DNA of 64,000 nucleotides. It comes from Halococcus agarilyticus. GTDB taxonomy: Archaea > Halobacteriota > Halobacteria > Halobacteriales > Halococcaceae. Positions 46,549-56,451 of this stretch are shown here, in pieces (position 1 is the first letter of the stretch; every line of letters starts with the position of its first letter). Location of the stretch: contig NZ_BAFM01000010.1 in NCBI RefSeq assembly GCF_000334895.1, positions 82,613 to 146,612 of the forward strand. The letters are read 5' to 3'. The notes beneath the pieces were generated by a model that was not told the DNA's origin, searched no databases, and worked only from the letters and a program-made list of their open reading frames with translations. The position numbers were made by a program, and so were the translations under genes.

Positions 46549-48324
46549 ATGCCGAGTAAAGTCGAGGGCTGGAAGGACGAGGTCTACGGCGAGGAGATCA
46601 GGGAGCATCTCTTCGAGTTCGCCGAGCAGGGCTGGGAGGCGATCCCCGAGGACGAACACGACGCGTGGTTCGAGCGGTTCAAATGGTGGGGGCTGTACCA
46701 CCAGCGCAACGGCCAGGAGAGCTACTTCATGATGCGGATCGGGACGCCGAACGGCGTGCTCGAACCGGGCCAGCTCGAAGTGGTCGGCGAGATCGCCGAC
46801 GAGTACGCCCGCGGCCCGGTCGACAACCCCGAGTTCGGCGGCGCGTACTGCGACTGGACCACCCGCCAGTCGATCCAACTCCACTGGATTCGCATCGAGG
46901 ACGTTCCGGAGATCTTCGAGAAGCTGGAGGCGAACGGGATGTCGACCATCCAGGCCTGCGGCGACTCGTGGCGCAACATCGTCGGCTGTCCGGTCGCGGG
47001 CAAGGACAAACACGAACACGTCGACGCGTGGCCCGTCGCACAGGAGCTCCACGAGGAGTTCAAGGGCAACGAGGCGTACTCGAACATGCCCCGGAAGTGG
47101 AAGGTCTCGGTGACGGGCTGTGACGAGGGCTGCGGCCAGGGCGACATCAACGACCTTGCGTTCGAGCCCGCCGAAAAGGAGATCGACGGCGAGGAGAAAA
47201 TGGGGTTCAACGTCCGGGTCGGCGGCGGTCTCTCGCGGAAGGAGCCCCGCTTCGCGCGCGACATCGACGTGTTCTGCACGCCCGAGGACGCCCCGAAGGT
47301 TTCCGCGGGGATGTCCGCACTCTTCCGCGATCACGGCGACCGCGACGACCGGTTCAACGCCCGTATCAAGTTCCTCGTCGACGAGTGGGGGACCGAGAAG
47401 ATCCGGAACGTGCTCCAGGAGGAGTACATCGACTACGAGCTCCCCACGGCCGGCGAGGACCTCCGCGAGGACTACACCTACAACGCGGGCCGGCAGGACG
47501 AACACGGCGACCACGTCGGCGTCCACGAACAGCCCGATGGCAACTACTACGTCGGCCTCGACGTCCTCGTGGGGCGGATGGGAGCCGAGGACACCCTCGA
47601 ACTCGCCGCCCTCGCCGACGAGTACGGCTCCGGCGAGGTCCGACTCACCCAGCGCCAGAACGTCATCGTGACCGACGTGCCCGAGGACGATCTCGACGCG
47701 TTCCTCGACGAACCCCTGCTGGAGGACTACTCACCGGACCCCCATCCGTTCATGCGTGGATCGATCGCCTGCACCGGGACTGAGTTCTGCTCGCTTTCGA
47801 TCGTGGAGACCAAAAATCGGCAGGTCCGGTACGCCCGCTGGCTCAAGGACAACGTCGCGCTCCCCGACGGGATCGAGGACTTCCACGTCCACCTCTCGGG
47901 CTGTACCGCCTCGTGCGCCCAGCCCCAGATCGCCGACATCAGCCTGCGGGGGATGAAGACCAGGAAGGACGGCGAACCCGTCGAGGCGTTCGACATCGGT
48001 CTCGGCGGCGGACTCGGCGAGGACCCCCACTTCGCGGACTGGATCGCGATGCGGGTCGCGGCCGACGAGGTGCCTGGCTACATCGCGAACGTCCTCGACG
48101 CCTACGAAGCCGAGTCCGCGGACGACGAGAGCTTCCGGGAGTTCATCGCTGCACGCGACGAGGACGAACTCGAAGCGCTCGCCGACCCCGAGGAGACCGA
48201 CTACGAGGATCCGTTCATGCACAACACGAAGATGACGTGGTATCCCTACGCCGAGGACGACGACATGGACGACCGGCCGACGCCCGCCCGTGCCGACGGC
48301 ACGCCGATCTCGGCCGACGACTGA
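46549..48324 (+). CDS. Ferredoxin-type nitrite/sulfite reductase
   Basis: This 591-residue siroheme/[4Fe-4S] enzyme reduces nitrite to ammonia (NirA/NasD) or sulfite to sulfide with six electrons from ferredoxin. Two ferredoxin-like repeats are visible. The first holds GGAYCDWTTRQSIQLHWIRI, VGCPVAGKD and VTGCDEGCGQGDIND. The second holds GEVRLTQRQNVIVTDVPEDD, and the cluster-siroheme Cys ligands lie in CTGTEFCSLS and LSGCTASCAQPQI (about residues 410-465). An internal GGGLGEDPHFAD is the usual last motif. Without nitrate transport or nitrate reductase genes nearby, nitrite and sulfite cannot be told apart. The ATG at 46549 is the normal start. A conserved small gene follows by 56 bp. Confidence 0.9.
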   Translation: MPSKVEGWKDEVYGEEIREHLFEFAEQGWEAIPEDEHDAWFERFKWWGLYHQRNGQESYFMMRIGTPNGVLEPGQLEVVGEIADEYARGPVDNPEFGGAYCDWTTRQSIQLHWIRIEDVPEIFEKLEANGMSTIQACGDSWRNIVGCPVAGKDKHEHVDAWPVAQELHEEFKGNEAYSNMPRKWKVSVTGCDEGCGQGDINDLAFEPAEKEIDGEEKMGFNVRVGGGLSRKEPRFARDIDVFCTPEDAPKVSAGMSALFRDHGDRDDRFNARIKFLVDEWGTEKIRNVLQEEYIDYELPTAGEDLREDYTYNAGRQDEHGDHVGVHEQPDGNYYVGLDVLVGRMGAEDTLELAALADEYGSGEVRLTQRQNVIVTDVPEDDLDAFLDEPLLEDYSPDPHPFMRGSIACTGTEFCSLSIVETKNRQVRYARWLKDNVALPDGIEDFHVHLSGCTASCAQPQIADISLRGMKTRKDGEPVEAFDIGLGGGLGEDPHFADWIAMRVAADEVPGYIANVLDAYEAESADDESFREFIAARDEDELEALADPEETDYEDPFMHNTKMTWYPYAEDDDMDDRPTPARADGTPISADD

Positions 48325-48380
48325 TCCAGTCTCCGGCGATCGACAGCGACGATTAAGTTCTTCGTCGACCACTACCACCC

Positions 48381-48662
48381 ATGAGCGATCGCATTCTGAA
48401 AGTCAACGCCTACACCACGCTCGACCTGCTCGACGGCCAGGCGGAGGGCCACGAGTTCGAGGAGGACGCACTCGCCGTGCTCAACGTCACCTCTGCCCGA
48501 AAGAACCCCGAGCACGTCCAGCTCCAGCTCGAACTCGACAACACCGACCTCGATCACCTTCCCGCCCACGCCGACGAGGTGCAGCTCTCGCCGGACCAGG
48601 CCCGCGAAGTCGCGGCGGCGCTCGAAGACCACGCTGCGGACGTCGAGGCGGCTCAGGACTGA
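48381..48662 (+). CDS. Conserved haloarchaeal small protein next to nitrite/sulfite reductase
   Basis: This 93-residue protein begins SDRILKVNAYTTLDLLDGQA and continues GHEFEEDALAVLNVTSARKN, with alternating strands and a C-terminal helix LSPDQAREVAAALEDHAADV. I know of haloarchaeal families with this small alpha/beta form that often neighbour nirA-like genes, but none is characterised. The ATG at 48381 has an AT-rich element (GATTAAGTTC near 48350) about 30 bases upstream. It may therefore have its own promoter rather than depend on the reductase. Confidence 0.7.
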   Translation: MSDRILKVNAYTTLDLLDGQAEGHEFEEDALAVLNVTSARKNPEHVQLQLELDNTDLDHLPAHADEVQLSPDQAREVAAALEDHAADVEAAQD

Positions 48663-48719
48663 CTGGCGACCGACGCAATCTCACCGAACACATCCGACGC
48701 GACTTCGCCGACCCCCTCG

Positions 48720-49133
48720 CTACCGCTCGGTGTCGGCCGCCGCGTCGCTCTCGCTGCGCTCGCGCCACGCGCGCTGTTGCTGGCGCTCGGTGACGTGCCG
48801 TCGGCCGTCGGCCAGTTCCTCACGCACGCTCGCCTCGAACTCGGCCGCTGGCGCGAGAAAGCCGTCCGCGAACGACTCGACGATCTCGTAGGTCCACCGC
48901 CCGTCGACCGCACCTGCTGGAAGGAGATCGTCGCGGAGGACGTCCGCCCACGCGTCGTGGCCGGCCTCGCGGAGCTTCTCGCGTGCGTCGTCCAGCCTGT
49001 CCATCCCGCGACCGACCTGGTGGTGGAACGCGACGAGGTGGCCGTACCCCCGCTGGAGATGCTCGATGCCGAGCTGGAGGTCGTGGAGCGCGGCCCGTTC
49101 GGCCCCGTCGAGATCCGTGGGCTCGTCGTCCAT
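48720..49133 (-). CDS. Conserved haloarchaeal helical protein
   Basis: This 137-residue, mostly helical protein reads DDEPTDLDGAERAALHDLQL then GIEHLQRGYGHLVAFHHQVG, with later DAWADVLRDDLLPAGAVDGRW. The His-rich helix (GHLVAFHHQVGRGMDRL) stands out. No catalytic motif or known domain is recognised. The ATG at 49133 starts a typical acidic N-terminus, and upstream sequence in this frame is the shadow of the SDR gene. It is divergent from the SDR gene with 123 bp between. Confidence 0.68.
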   Translation of the reverse strand: MDDEPTDLDGAERAALHDLQLGIEHLQRGYGHLVAFHHQVGRGMDRLDDAREKLREAGHDAWADVLRDDLLPAGAVDGRWTYEIVESFADGFLAPAAEFEASVREELADGRRHVTERQQQRAWRERSESDAAADTER

Positions 49134-49256
49134 AGGGATACATCGACGACTGTGGACAAAACTCCTCGGCGCAGGGTTGGGCTCGTCATCGGTCCCGGGA
49201 TCGGGTGGCATCGCCGCAACGCCAATCGCTTTCCGTATCCTCCACGCACGACCTGC

Positions 49257-50264
49257 ATGGCATCCAACGGCGACTGGACCGCGGAACGAATGGGGGACCT
49301 CGACGGGAAGACGGTGGTCGTCACCGGCGCGAACAGCGGCCTCGGCTACGAGGCGGCGCGGGAGTTCGCACTCCACGGGGCGAACGTCGTCCTCGCGTGC
49401 CGGAGCGTCGAGCGCGGCGTCGAGGCGGGCGAGCGCATTCGAGAAACGGCTCCCGAGACCTCGCTCACGGTCATCGAGCTGGATCTCGCGGACCTCTCGT
49501 CGGTCGGTCGGTTCGCCGCGGATTTCGCGGACACCCACGACGAGCTCCACGTGCTCTGCAACAACGCCGGCGTGATGGCGATCCCGCGGAGCGAGACCGT
49601 CGACGGGTTCGAGACACAGTTCGGTGTCAATCATCTGGGGCACTTCGCGCTCACCGGCACCCTGCTGGAGTACCTCCACGAGACCCCCGGCGAGAGCCGC
49701 GTCGTGACCCAGAGCAGCGGCCTCCACGAGAGCGGCGAGATCGACTTCGACAGCGTGGCGCGAAGCGCCACGACAAGCGCGAACGGCAACGCCGTGAGCG
49801 ACGATCTCCACGGCGAGGACGCCTACGACGAGTGGGCAGCCTACGGCCAGAGCAAGCTCGCGAACGTGCTCTTCGCCTACGAACTCCACCGTCGACTTCG
49901 GGATTCCGGCATCGGTGACGTGACGAGCGTGGCGTGTCACCCCGGCTACGCGGCGACGGACCTCCAGCGCCGGGGACCCGAACAGGCGGGCGAGAGGCTC
50001 CGACTGTGGGGCACGAAGATCGCGAACGCCATCGTCGCCCAGGACGCCGCGACGGGCGCGCTGCCGATGCTCTACGCTGCCACCGAACCCGATCTGGACG
50101 GCGGCGAGTACGTCGGACCCGGCGGGTTCCGGAACATGCGTGGCCATCCCGAAGAACAGCGCTCCAGCGAGCGATCGTACGACGAGGCGACGGCAGCACG
50201 GCTTTGGGACGTCTCGGAGGAGTTGACCGGCGTCACCTACGATTTCGACGTCGCGGCGAACTGA
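49257..50264 (+). CDS. Short-chain dehydrogenase/reductase, retinol-dehydrogenase-like
   Basis: This 335-residue SDR has the cofactor motif TGANSGLG (residues 24-31), the NNAGVM motif near 102, and the catalytic Ser in VVTQSSGLHESG with YGQSK (Tyr/Lys near 200). The Arg after the second strand (ACRSVERG) favours NADP(H). The longer C-terminal part with YVGPGGFRNMRG is typical of the RDH/WW-oxidoreductase-like subgroup common in haloarchaea. Substrate unknown. The start ATG at 49257 is in frame with the GKTVVVTG strand and is the first plausible one. Confidence 0.9.
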   Translation: MASNGDWTAERMGDLDGKTVVVTGANSGLGYEAAREFALHGANVVLACRSVERGVEAGERIRETAPETSLTVIELDLADLSSVGRFAADFADTHDELHVLCNNAGVMAIPRSETVDGFETQFGVNHLGHFALTGTLLEYLHETPGESRVVTQSSGLHESGEIDFDSVARSATTSANGNAVSDDLHGEDAYDEWAAYGQSKLANVLFAYELHRRLRDSGIGDVTSVACHPGYAATDLQRRGPEQAGERLRLWGTKIANAIVAQDAATGALPMLYAATEPDLDGGEYVGPGGFRNMRGHPEEQRSSERSYDEATAARLWDVSEELTGVTYDFDVAAN

Positions 50265-50316
50265 ACGACCGTCGCCGGAAACACTGTCTCGAACCGGCAG
50301 CCGATCGAACCCTGTC

Positions 50317-51534
50317 TCATTCGTCGTCGAACTCGGTGGCGGAGTCGGCTTCGTCCGCTCCGTCACCCTCCTCGATCGCGCCGTCTTCGTCGACGAGTCG
50401 CCCCCCGGTGCCCCCGATCCCGTCCTCGCTACCGAGACGGCCGGCGTACTCGTCCCAGAGGTCGTCGTCGAGGAGCTCTCGGAGCGGGTCGTCGCCAGTC
50501 ACGTCGTCGTCCCTCGCCAGTCCGTAGAGGAGGCCGAGACCGCCCCCGAGCGCCGCGCCGGACCGCACTCCTTCGAAGTCGTCGGCGTCGGCCGCCCGTT
50601 CGGAACCCATCTCCACGCCGTCGAGCACCGATCCGGCGTCGGCCTCGGTGACCCACTGGGCGTATTCCTCGGGCGTGAGTTCCTCGGCGAGGTACGCCGA
50701 CGCGCCAACCATCGCGCCGACCGACCTGCCGTCGATCCTTCGTGCGCCCGCCCCCTTCGATGCCCCGGCGTTGGCCCGCTGCGCCATCATCGTCGGGTCC
50801 AGGTCGTCGAACATGGTGTCGTCGTGGCTGGTGGCGTACGCGCCCACCACGCTCCCGCCGAGTACTGCACCCGAGAGGAGGGCCACCGTGGAGTAACTCG
50901 CCGCGATGGCGGGGTTAGCGACCGTGACGCCGGTGGCCAGACCCCAGAGTGCGGCCTGCTTCGGGTCGGCGTCGCGGACGGTTCGCTTGAGTTCGAGCGC
51001 ACCGATGCCCGCGCGATCGCGCACGACTCGGGCCACGTCTCGGGTCCGGTCCCGGTCGACCGACGGGAGTGAGACGTCCCGATCGAGCGAGGACCCCGCC
51101 CTCGATCTGGCGTCCGTGGCGAGTTCGCGCGACCGCTCGACACCGGGGAGTGTCGACGACTCGGAGTCGGCATCCGTGCTGCCCGACGACGCCAAGCCGT
51201 CACCATCGCCATTGTCATCGCCGACGCCCGCAACCGAATCGGCGTCGTCGCCGGTCACGCGATCACGCGCGTCGCCGAGCGTCGAGCGGACGCGGTCGAA
51301 CACGCCGTCGCCGGTCTCCTCGCTCTCAACGATCACGGGGACGTCCGTCCCATCGGATTCGCCCGTGGCGTCGTGTTCTCCCTGGAGATCCGCGAGCCGT
51401 TCGCCGAGGTCGTCGGCATCGCGCGCGCTGGCCACCGCGGCGTCGGCCTCGTCGCGCAGATGGTCGGGAAGGTCCGCGAGCAGTTCCGTGAGTGTTCCCT
51501 CGGTCTCGTCGTTCGTCGCGTCCGGGTCATCCAT
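50317..51534 (-). CDS. Uncharacterised haloarchaeal protein with acidic tails and hydrophobic core
   Basis: The protein has 405 residues. The first 140 are strongly acidic and low in complexity (DDNGDGDGLASSGSTDADSE). The middle contains a basic helix (SVDRDRTRDVARVVRDRAGI) and two Gly/Ala-rich hydrophobic stretches (LWGLATGVTVANPAIAAS and TVALLSGAVLGGSVVGAYAT). A third, YGLA-type Gly-rich segment (RSGAALGGGLGLLYGLARDD) follows. These could be membrane hairpins or a glycine-zipper. I recognise no family. The ATG at 51534 is chosen because the conserved-looking acidic N-terminus starts there. Its neighbours give no clue. Confidence 0.65.
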   Translation of the reverse strand: MDDPDATNDETEGTLTELLADLPDHLRDEADAAVASARDADDLGERLADLQGEHDATGESDGTDVPVIVESEETGDGVFDRVRSTLGDARDRVTGDDADSVAGVGDDNGDGDGLASSGSTDADSESSTLPGVERSRELATDARSRAGSSLDRDVSLPSVDRDRTRDVARVVRDRAGIGALELKRTVRDADPKQAALWGLATGVTVANPAIAASYSTVALLSGAVLGGSVVGAYATSHDDTMFDDLDPTMMAQRANAGASKGAGARRIDGRSVGAMVGASAYLAEELTPEEYAQWVTEADAGSVLDGVEMGSERAADADDFEGVRSGAALGGGLGLLYGLARDDDVTGDDPLRELLDDDLWDEYAGRLGSEDGIGGTGGRLVDEDGAIEEGDGADEADSATEFDDE

Positions 51535-51587
51535 GTCCGCATGGAGGCGACGCCCACGGAAAAGCGTTCGAGCAGCGTGTGCAGCGT

Positions 51588-52934
51588 CTACACCTCGACG
51601 ACGTCGCCGAGAGCGGGGGCGGCGGCGTCGAAGCCGTCGTCCCGCAGCTCCGCCGCGAACGCCTCGCACCGATCGCCGTGGTTGACGAGCACTCGACTGT
51701 CGCGGTACGAATCGAGGTAGTCGAACAGCCCCTGGCGGTCGGCGTGCGCGGAGAAGTCGTACTGCTCGACCTGCGCGCTCACGGGCATCCGGCGGCCGTC
51801 GATTGCCGCACTCCCGGTGTCGAGCAGATCACGTCCGGGCGTTCCTTCGACCTGGTAGCCGGTGAGCGTGATCTTGTTCACCGGATGGCCGGAGATCGCG
51901 GGGATGTACGTCATCGCGGGGCCACCCGACAGCATCCCACTGGTGGTGACGATCGCGGTCGATTGCTCGGCGATCCGTTCTCGCTGGCCGTCCCGTCCCG
52001 TGACGAACCGCGCATGGCTCGTGGCTCGCCGGAGCGCGTCGGCGTCGCGAACGAATTCGGGGTACTGGCGGAGCATCTCCGTCACTCGCTGGCCCATGCC
52101 GTCGACGTAACACGGGATGTCGTACTCCTCACAGACGAGCAGCAGCTCCTGCGTTCGACCGATGGCGAACGCGGGCACCACCACCGTCCCACCCTCCCAC
52201 AGCGTCCGCCGGACGCTCTCGACGAACCGCTCCTCGACCACGGCGCGATCCTCGTGTGCGACGTCCGAGTACGTGCTCTCACAGATCACGACGTCCGCCT
52301 CGGGGCGTGTCGTGGTCGGTGGGACGAGGCGTTGTCCACCTACCGACGATACGCCCCCGGTTTCACGATCCGCGGCGTCGCCGTCGTTGCCGTCGCGTTG
52401 GCGACTGCCGGTGTGGAAATCCCCGCTGTAGAGCAGGCGGGTGTCGCCGTCATCGGACTGCGTCCGATTGCCCGAGGTGCGTTGCACCTCGCTGTCGTCG
52501 ATCAAAACGTGAGCACTACCAGGGATGTGGCCCGCGTCGAAGAACGTGACTTCGTGGCCCGCAGCGGTGAACGACTCGCGGTAGCCGTGGGTCGTGGCGA
52601 CCTCGCTGACGCGCTTGAGGTCGGTCTCGGTGAACGGACAGCGGTACGAGCCCCCATGAAGTTTGAGGGTGTCCCGCGCGAGGGTCCGGGCGAGTTCGCC
52701 GGTCGGCGGCGTCCAGTGGATCGCGGGCCGCGAATCGCCCGAGAGCAGTCCAGGCACGGCCCCGGCGTGATCGAGGTGGCCGTGCGAGACCACCACCGCC
52801 TCGGGATCGACCGATCCGACGGGAAACCCTGGCGGCGTGCCCGATCGCATGCCGTAATCGAGCAGGAGGGAATCGTTGACGAGGACGGCGCTCCGGCCGA
52901 CCTCGCGAGCGCCGCCGAGGAATCGAAGGTTCAT
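51588..52934 (-). CDS. Metallo-beta-lactamase/beta-CASP family hydrolase
   Basis: This 448-residue protein has the metallo-beta-lactamase motif VVSHGHLDHAGAVP (HxHxDH) near residues 49-62, GHIPGSAH near 133, and an Asp in LLYSGDFHTG. The beta-CASP motifs follow: PAFAIGRTQELLL (motif A region), TTSGMLSGGPAM, and the final His in QYDFSAHADRQGLFDYL and VLVNHGD. Family members are RNA nucleases of the CPSF/aCPSF2/RNase J type or related esterases. The KH domains of aCPSF1 are absent, so it resembles the shorter aCPSF2 group. A loop of about 40 residues (RTSGNRTQSDDG..) interrupts the core. The ATG at 52934 begins MNLRFLGGAREVGRS, the normal start. Confidence 0.88.
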   Translation of the reverse strand: MNLRFLGGAREVGRSAVLVNDSLLLDYGMRSGTPPGFPVGSVDPEAVVVSHGHLDHAGAVPGLLSGDSRPAIHWTPPTGELARTLARDTLKLHGGSYRCPFTETDLKRVSEVATTHGYRESFTAAGHEVTFFDAGHIPGSAHVLIDDSEVQRTSGNRTQSDDGDTRLLYSGDFHTGSRQRDGNDGDAADRETGGVSSVGGQRLVPPTTTRPEADVVICESTYSDVAHEDRAVVEERFVESVRRTLWEGGTVVVPAFAIGRTQELLLVCEEYDIPCYVDGMGQRVTEMLRQYPEFVRDADALRRATSHARFVTGRDGQRERIAEQSTAIVTTSGMLSGGPAMTYIPAISGHPVNKITLTGYQVEGTPGRDLLDTGSAAIDGRRMPVSAQVEQYDFSAHADRQGLFDYLDSYRDSRVLVNHGDRCEAFAAELRDDGFDAAAPALGDVVEV

Positions 52935-53111
52935 TGCCCTCAGTACCGGGTGGACGTGTTTCGGCCCGTCGGTTCGTGGCCACCCGACTCGTCGGCGCGG
53001 CCGATCCGTCGACCGTCGGAGCCGGCTCGGACACCATCCGATCGGCGCGCTTCGTTGCGATACGAGTGGCCCGTGATACCGACCCCCAATGAATAAGTAC
53101 CCCCGACGACC

Positions 53112-53924
53112 ATGGTCGATGACGGAGTTTCGATGCACCCGATGGTCCTGCTCCCCGCGCTCGTGGCCCCGCTCCAGAGCGGCATCGTCCCGGACGGCGG
53201 TCGTGACGAGATATTCCGGACGATCTTCGTGGTGTTCCTCGTCCTCGGGACGATCGTGGGGGTGGTCGTCATCGGCTACATGCTTTATAATGGCTACAAG
53301 TTCCGGGATCGCGGGGACCGGGACGGCGACGACGGGATCGATCGGCCCGAACTGGGCGAACTGCCCGAGGGCGGGGGTGGTGGACGGAAGCTCGCCCTCT
53401 CGCTCCTGTTGAGCGCCGTCGTCGTGATATCGCTCATCGCGTGGACGTGGGTCGCGCTGGTGGACGTCGAGACCCAGGCGGCGGAAACCGACGACAGCCT
53501 CGACATCCGGGTCGAGGGGTACCAGTTCGGCTGGGAGTTCGTCTACCCCAACGGCAACACCTCGGGGACGCTTCGCGTGCCTGCGAACACGACGGTACAG
53601 CTCACCGTCACCTCGCGGGATGTCTTCCACAACTTCGGGATCCCCGCGTTCAAGATGAAGACCGACGCCATTCCCGGCCAAACCACCGACACGTGGTTCC
53701 AGCCGAACGAGACCGGAACCTACCAAGCTCAGTGTTTCGAGCTGTGCGGCGCGGGCCACTCGGCGATGAACGCGAACGTGAGCGTCATGGAGCCCGACGC
53801 GTACGAGCGGTGGTACGCGAACACCACGCCGTCGAACACCACGACGGGCAACGCAACGGCGACCAACGCGTCCGCCGCGGCGGCCAATGCGACGACAGCG
53901 AACAACGGGACCACAGCAGCATGA
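53112..53924 (+). CDS. coxB: Cytochrome c oxidase subunit II
   Basis: Subunit II brings electrons into the heme-copper terminal oxidase through the dinuclear CuA centre. The 270-residue protein has two membrane helices (about residues 34-57 and 92-113) and the aromatic signature EGYQFGWEFVYPNG. The CuA ligands appear as His in DVFHNFGIP and CFELCGAGHSAM (Cys, Glu, Cys, His, Met). The C-terminal 35 residues are an unusual run of N-T/S sequons (NTTPSNTTTGNATATNAS), so the outer face is probably heavily glycosylated. The ATG at 53112 follows a TATA-like AATAAGTA; an ATG eight codons on is an alternative. Its stop overlaps coxA by 4 bp. Confidence 0.95.
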   Translation: MVDDGVSMHPMVLLPALVAPLQSGIVPDGGRDEIFRTIFVVFLVLGTIVGVVVIGYMLYNGYKFRDRGDRDGDDGIDRPELGELPEGGGGGRKLALSLLLSAVVVISLIAWTWVALVDVETQAAETDDSLDIRVEGYQFGWEFVYPNGNTSGTLRVPANTTVQLTVTSRDVFHNFGIPAFKMKTDAIPGQTTDTWFQPNETGTYQAQCFELCGAGHSAMNANVSVMEPDAYERWYANTTPSNTTTGNATATNASAAAANATTANNGTTAA

Positions 53925-56440
53925 CCGACTCATCAGAGCCGACGCCGGACGGCGGATACGCGGGGGCTGGCGAGGGACTCCCCGCGACGAGCGACGAACA
54001 CGCCACGACCGAATCCCACGGGCTGCCGCCGTACGAGTCGGTCAAGCGATGGCTCGTCACCACGAACCACAAGGACGTCGGGATCCTCTACACCGTGACC
54101 GCCCTCTTCTTCCTCGTGTTCGGGGGCGTGCTCGCACTCCTGATGCGGGTCCAACTGTTCACGCCCGGCGCGGGGATCCTCAGCCCGATGGGGTACAACC
54201 AGACCGTCTCGACGCACGGTCTCATCATGATCTTCTGGTTCCTCTCGCCCTTCGCCTTTGGCTTCGCGAACTACGTCGTCCCGCTCCAGATCGGCGCGAA
54301 GGACCTCGCCTTCCCACGATTGAACGCACTCAGCTACTGGCTGTACCTCTTCTCGGGGCTGTTGCTCGGGGTATCGTTCTTCCAGGGCGGGACGTTCTCG
54401 GGCGGCTGGACGATGTACGCGCCGCTCAACATCCCGACGTACACGCCGAGCATCGGGGCCAGCACGGCGATCCTCGCGCTCCTCCTGTTCGTGGTGAGCG
54501 TCACCGTCTCGTCGGTGAACTTCCTGACCACGATGCACCGAATGCGCGCGGAGGGGCTGACCCTCCGGCGGCTCCCCCTGTTCACGTGGACCATTCTCCT
54601 TACCGTGTGGATGATGCTCTTCGCGTTCGCGGCGCTGCTCGCGGCGCTCGTGATCCTCTCGTCGGATCGGCTCATCGGGACGACGTACTTCGCCGCCAGT
54701 AGCCCTGGTGGGTCGATCCTCTGGACCCACCTGTTCTGGTTCTTCGGCCATCCAGAGGTCTACATCGTCTTCTTCCCCGCGCTCGGCGTGATGGCCGAGA
54801 CCTTCCAGACCTTCACGGGACGACGGATCGTCGGCCGGAAGTGGTTCATCGCTGCGATGGTGCTGGTGGCGCTCCAGAGCTTCGTGGTCTGGATGCACCA
54901 CATGTTCCTGACCTCGATCAACCTCCAGATCAAGACGCTGTTCATGGCGACCACCATCGGCATCTCCCTCCCGTTCGATCTGATGGTGTTCTCGCTGATC
55001 TACACTACCATCAAGGGGAAGGTGCGCTTCGCCACGCCCTTCCTGTTCACGTTCGGCTCGCTCATCCTGTTCATCGTGGGCGGGATCACGGGCGTCTTTC
55101 TGGGCGCTGTCGTGCTCGACTATCAGTTCCGCGGGACCTACTGGGTGGTCGCACACTTCCACTACGTGATGGTCGGCGGCGTCACCGCGCTGATCGGCGG
55201 CCTCTACTACTGGTTCCCGAAGATGACGGGGAAGATGTACGACGAGTTCCTCGGGAAGGTCCACTTCGTCCTCTATTTCGTGGGATTCAACCTGCTCTAC
55301 TTCCCGATGTTCGTGGCATGGGAGACCCCGCGCCGGGTGTTCGAGTACCCCGAGGCGCTCACGATCTGGCACCAGCTCGCCACGGTCGGCGGGTTCATAC
55401 TGGGAGCCTCCTTCCTCGTGATGTTCTACAATCTCACGAAGAGTCTCGTCGACGGCGAGGCCGCGACGGGCAACCCGTGGGCGTACTCCACCACCGCCGA
55501 GTGGGCGATCCCCTCGCCGCCGCCGCTCGAGAACTTCCCCGGCGTCCCGAGCTACCGGAGCGGTTCGCTCGACTTCCTCTCCGGCTCGCAGGCCACGGAC
55601 GGCGGCGAGATGACCGACGGCGGCACGCTCACGACGCACGACGCGCACGAGGCGCACGCGGACGAACCCGAGAGCCACGCGAGCATCTGGCCCTTTGCGA
55701 TCGGTGTCGGGGCCTTCTTCGTGTTCCTCGGGCTCTCGGGCCTCCAGGAGGGGAGCTTCGCGCCGGGCATCGCCGGCGGGATGTACCTCACGCTCACGCT
55801 CATCGGGGTCGCGATCACCAGCGTCTCGCTCGTGGCGCTCGGGCGCGAACAGTTCCACGCCCCGACGGGCCCGTTCGGCGAGAGCTGGCCGTTCGAAGCG
55901 ATCGAGAACACCAAGCTCGGCGTCTGGATCTTCCTCGCGTCCGACGTCGTGCTGTTCGGCGCGTTCATCGGGACGTACGTGTTCGTCCGGATCTCCGCGG
56001 GTTGGACCGGCTGGGAGCTCGTGCCTGGCGACCCGATCCCCGGACTGATGAACACCTACCTGCTCCTCACCAGCAGCTTCACCGTGATCCTCGCGCTGGT
56101 CGCGGCCGAAAAGCGGAGCAAATGGGGTGTGGTGGCGAGCATCACGACGACGATCCTGCTCGGGATCGGCTTCCTCGTGAACAAGGGGCTCGAATGGAAC
56201 CACCTCTTCCACGAGGGAATCGAACTCTCCGCCAACGTCCGCACGTCGACCTTTTTCCTCACGACGGGGCTCCACGCCGCCCACGTCATCATCGGGCTGT
56301 TGATCGCGGTCTACATGCTCGTGCGGGCGTGGCGGGGGGCGTACCTGGACGACGAGCGCCCCCTCGAATACTTCGGGCTGTACTGGCACTTCGTGGACAT
56401 CGTGTGGCTGTTCCTGTTCCCGCTGTTCTACATCCTGTGA
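53921..56440 (+). CDS. coxA: Cytochrome c oxidase subunit I-III fusion
   Basis: The protein has 839 residues. The N-terminal 600 are subunit I with twelve helices. Heme and copper ligands are visible in STHGLIMIFWFLSP, FGHPEVYIVFFPALG (the His-Pro-Glu-Val-Tyr of the CuB/Tyr crosslink), WMHHMF and VVAHFHYVMVGG. After a linker rich in His, Asp and Gly (TTHDAHEAHADEPESHASIW, about residues 565-590), the rest is subunit III: LGVWIFLASDVVLFGAFIGT to LEYFGLYWHFVDIVWLFLFP. Fused CoxA-CoxC occurs in other archaea. The enzyme reduces O2 to water and pumps protons. The ATG overlaps the coxB stop, so the two are coupled. Confidence 0.96.
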   Translation: MTDSSEPTPDGGYAGAGEGLPATSDEHATTESHGLPPYESVKRWLVTTNHKDVGILYTVTALFFLVFGGVLALLMRVQLFTPGAGILSPMGYNQTVSTHGLIMIFWFLSPFAFGFANYVVPLQIGAKDLAFPRLNALSYWLYLFSGLLLGVSFFQGGTFSGGWTMYAPLNIPTYTPSIGASTAILALLLFVVSVTVSSVNFLTTMHRMRAEGLTLRRLPLFTWTILLTVWMMLFAFAALLAALVILSSDRLIGTTYFAASSPGGSILWTHLFWFFGHPEVYIVFFPALGVMAETFQTFTGRRIVGRKWFIAAMVLVALQSFVVWMHHMFLTSINLQIKTLFMATTIGISLPFDLMVFSLIYTTIKGKVRFATPFLFTFGSLILFIVGGITGVFLGAVVLDYQFRGTYWVVAHFHYVMVGGVTALIGGLYYWFPKMTGKMYDEFLGKVHFVLYFVGFNLLYFPMFVAWETPRRVFEYPEALTIWHQLATVGGFILGASFLVMFYNLTKSLVDGEAATGNPWAYSTTAEWAIPSPPPLENFPGVPSYRSGSLDFLSGSQATDGGEMTDGGTLTTHDAHEAHADEPESHASIWPFAIGVGAFFVFLGLSGLQEGSFAPGIAGGMYLTLTLIGVAITSVSLVALGREQFHAPTGPFGESWPFEAIENTKLGVWIFLASDVVLFGAFIGTYVFVRISAGWTGWELVPGDPIPGLMNTYLLLTSSFTVILALVAAEKRSKWGVVASITTTILLGIGFLVNKGLEWNHLFHEGIELSANVRTSTFFLTTGLHAAHVIIGLLIAVYMLVRAWRGAYLDDERPLEYFGLYWHFVDIVWLFLFPLFYIL

Positions 56441-56451
56441 GGTGATCACGC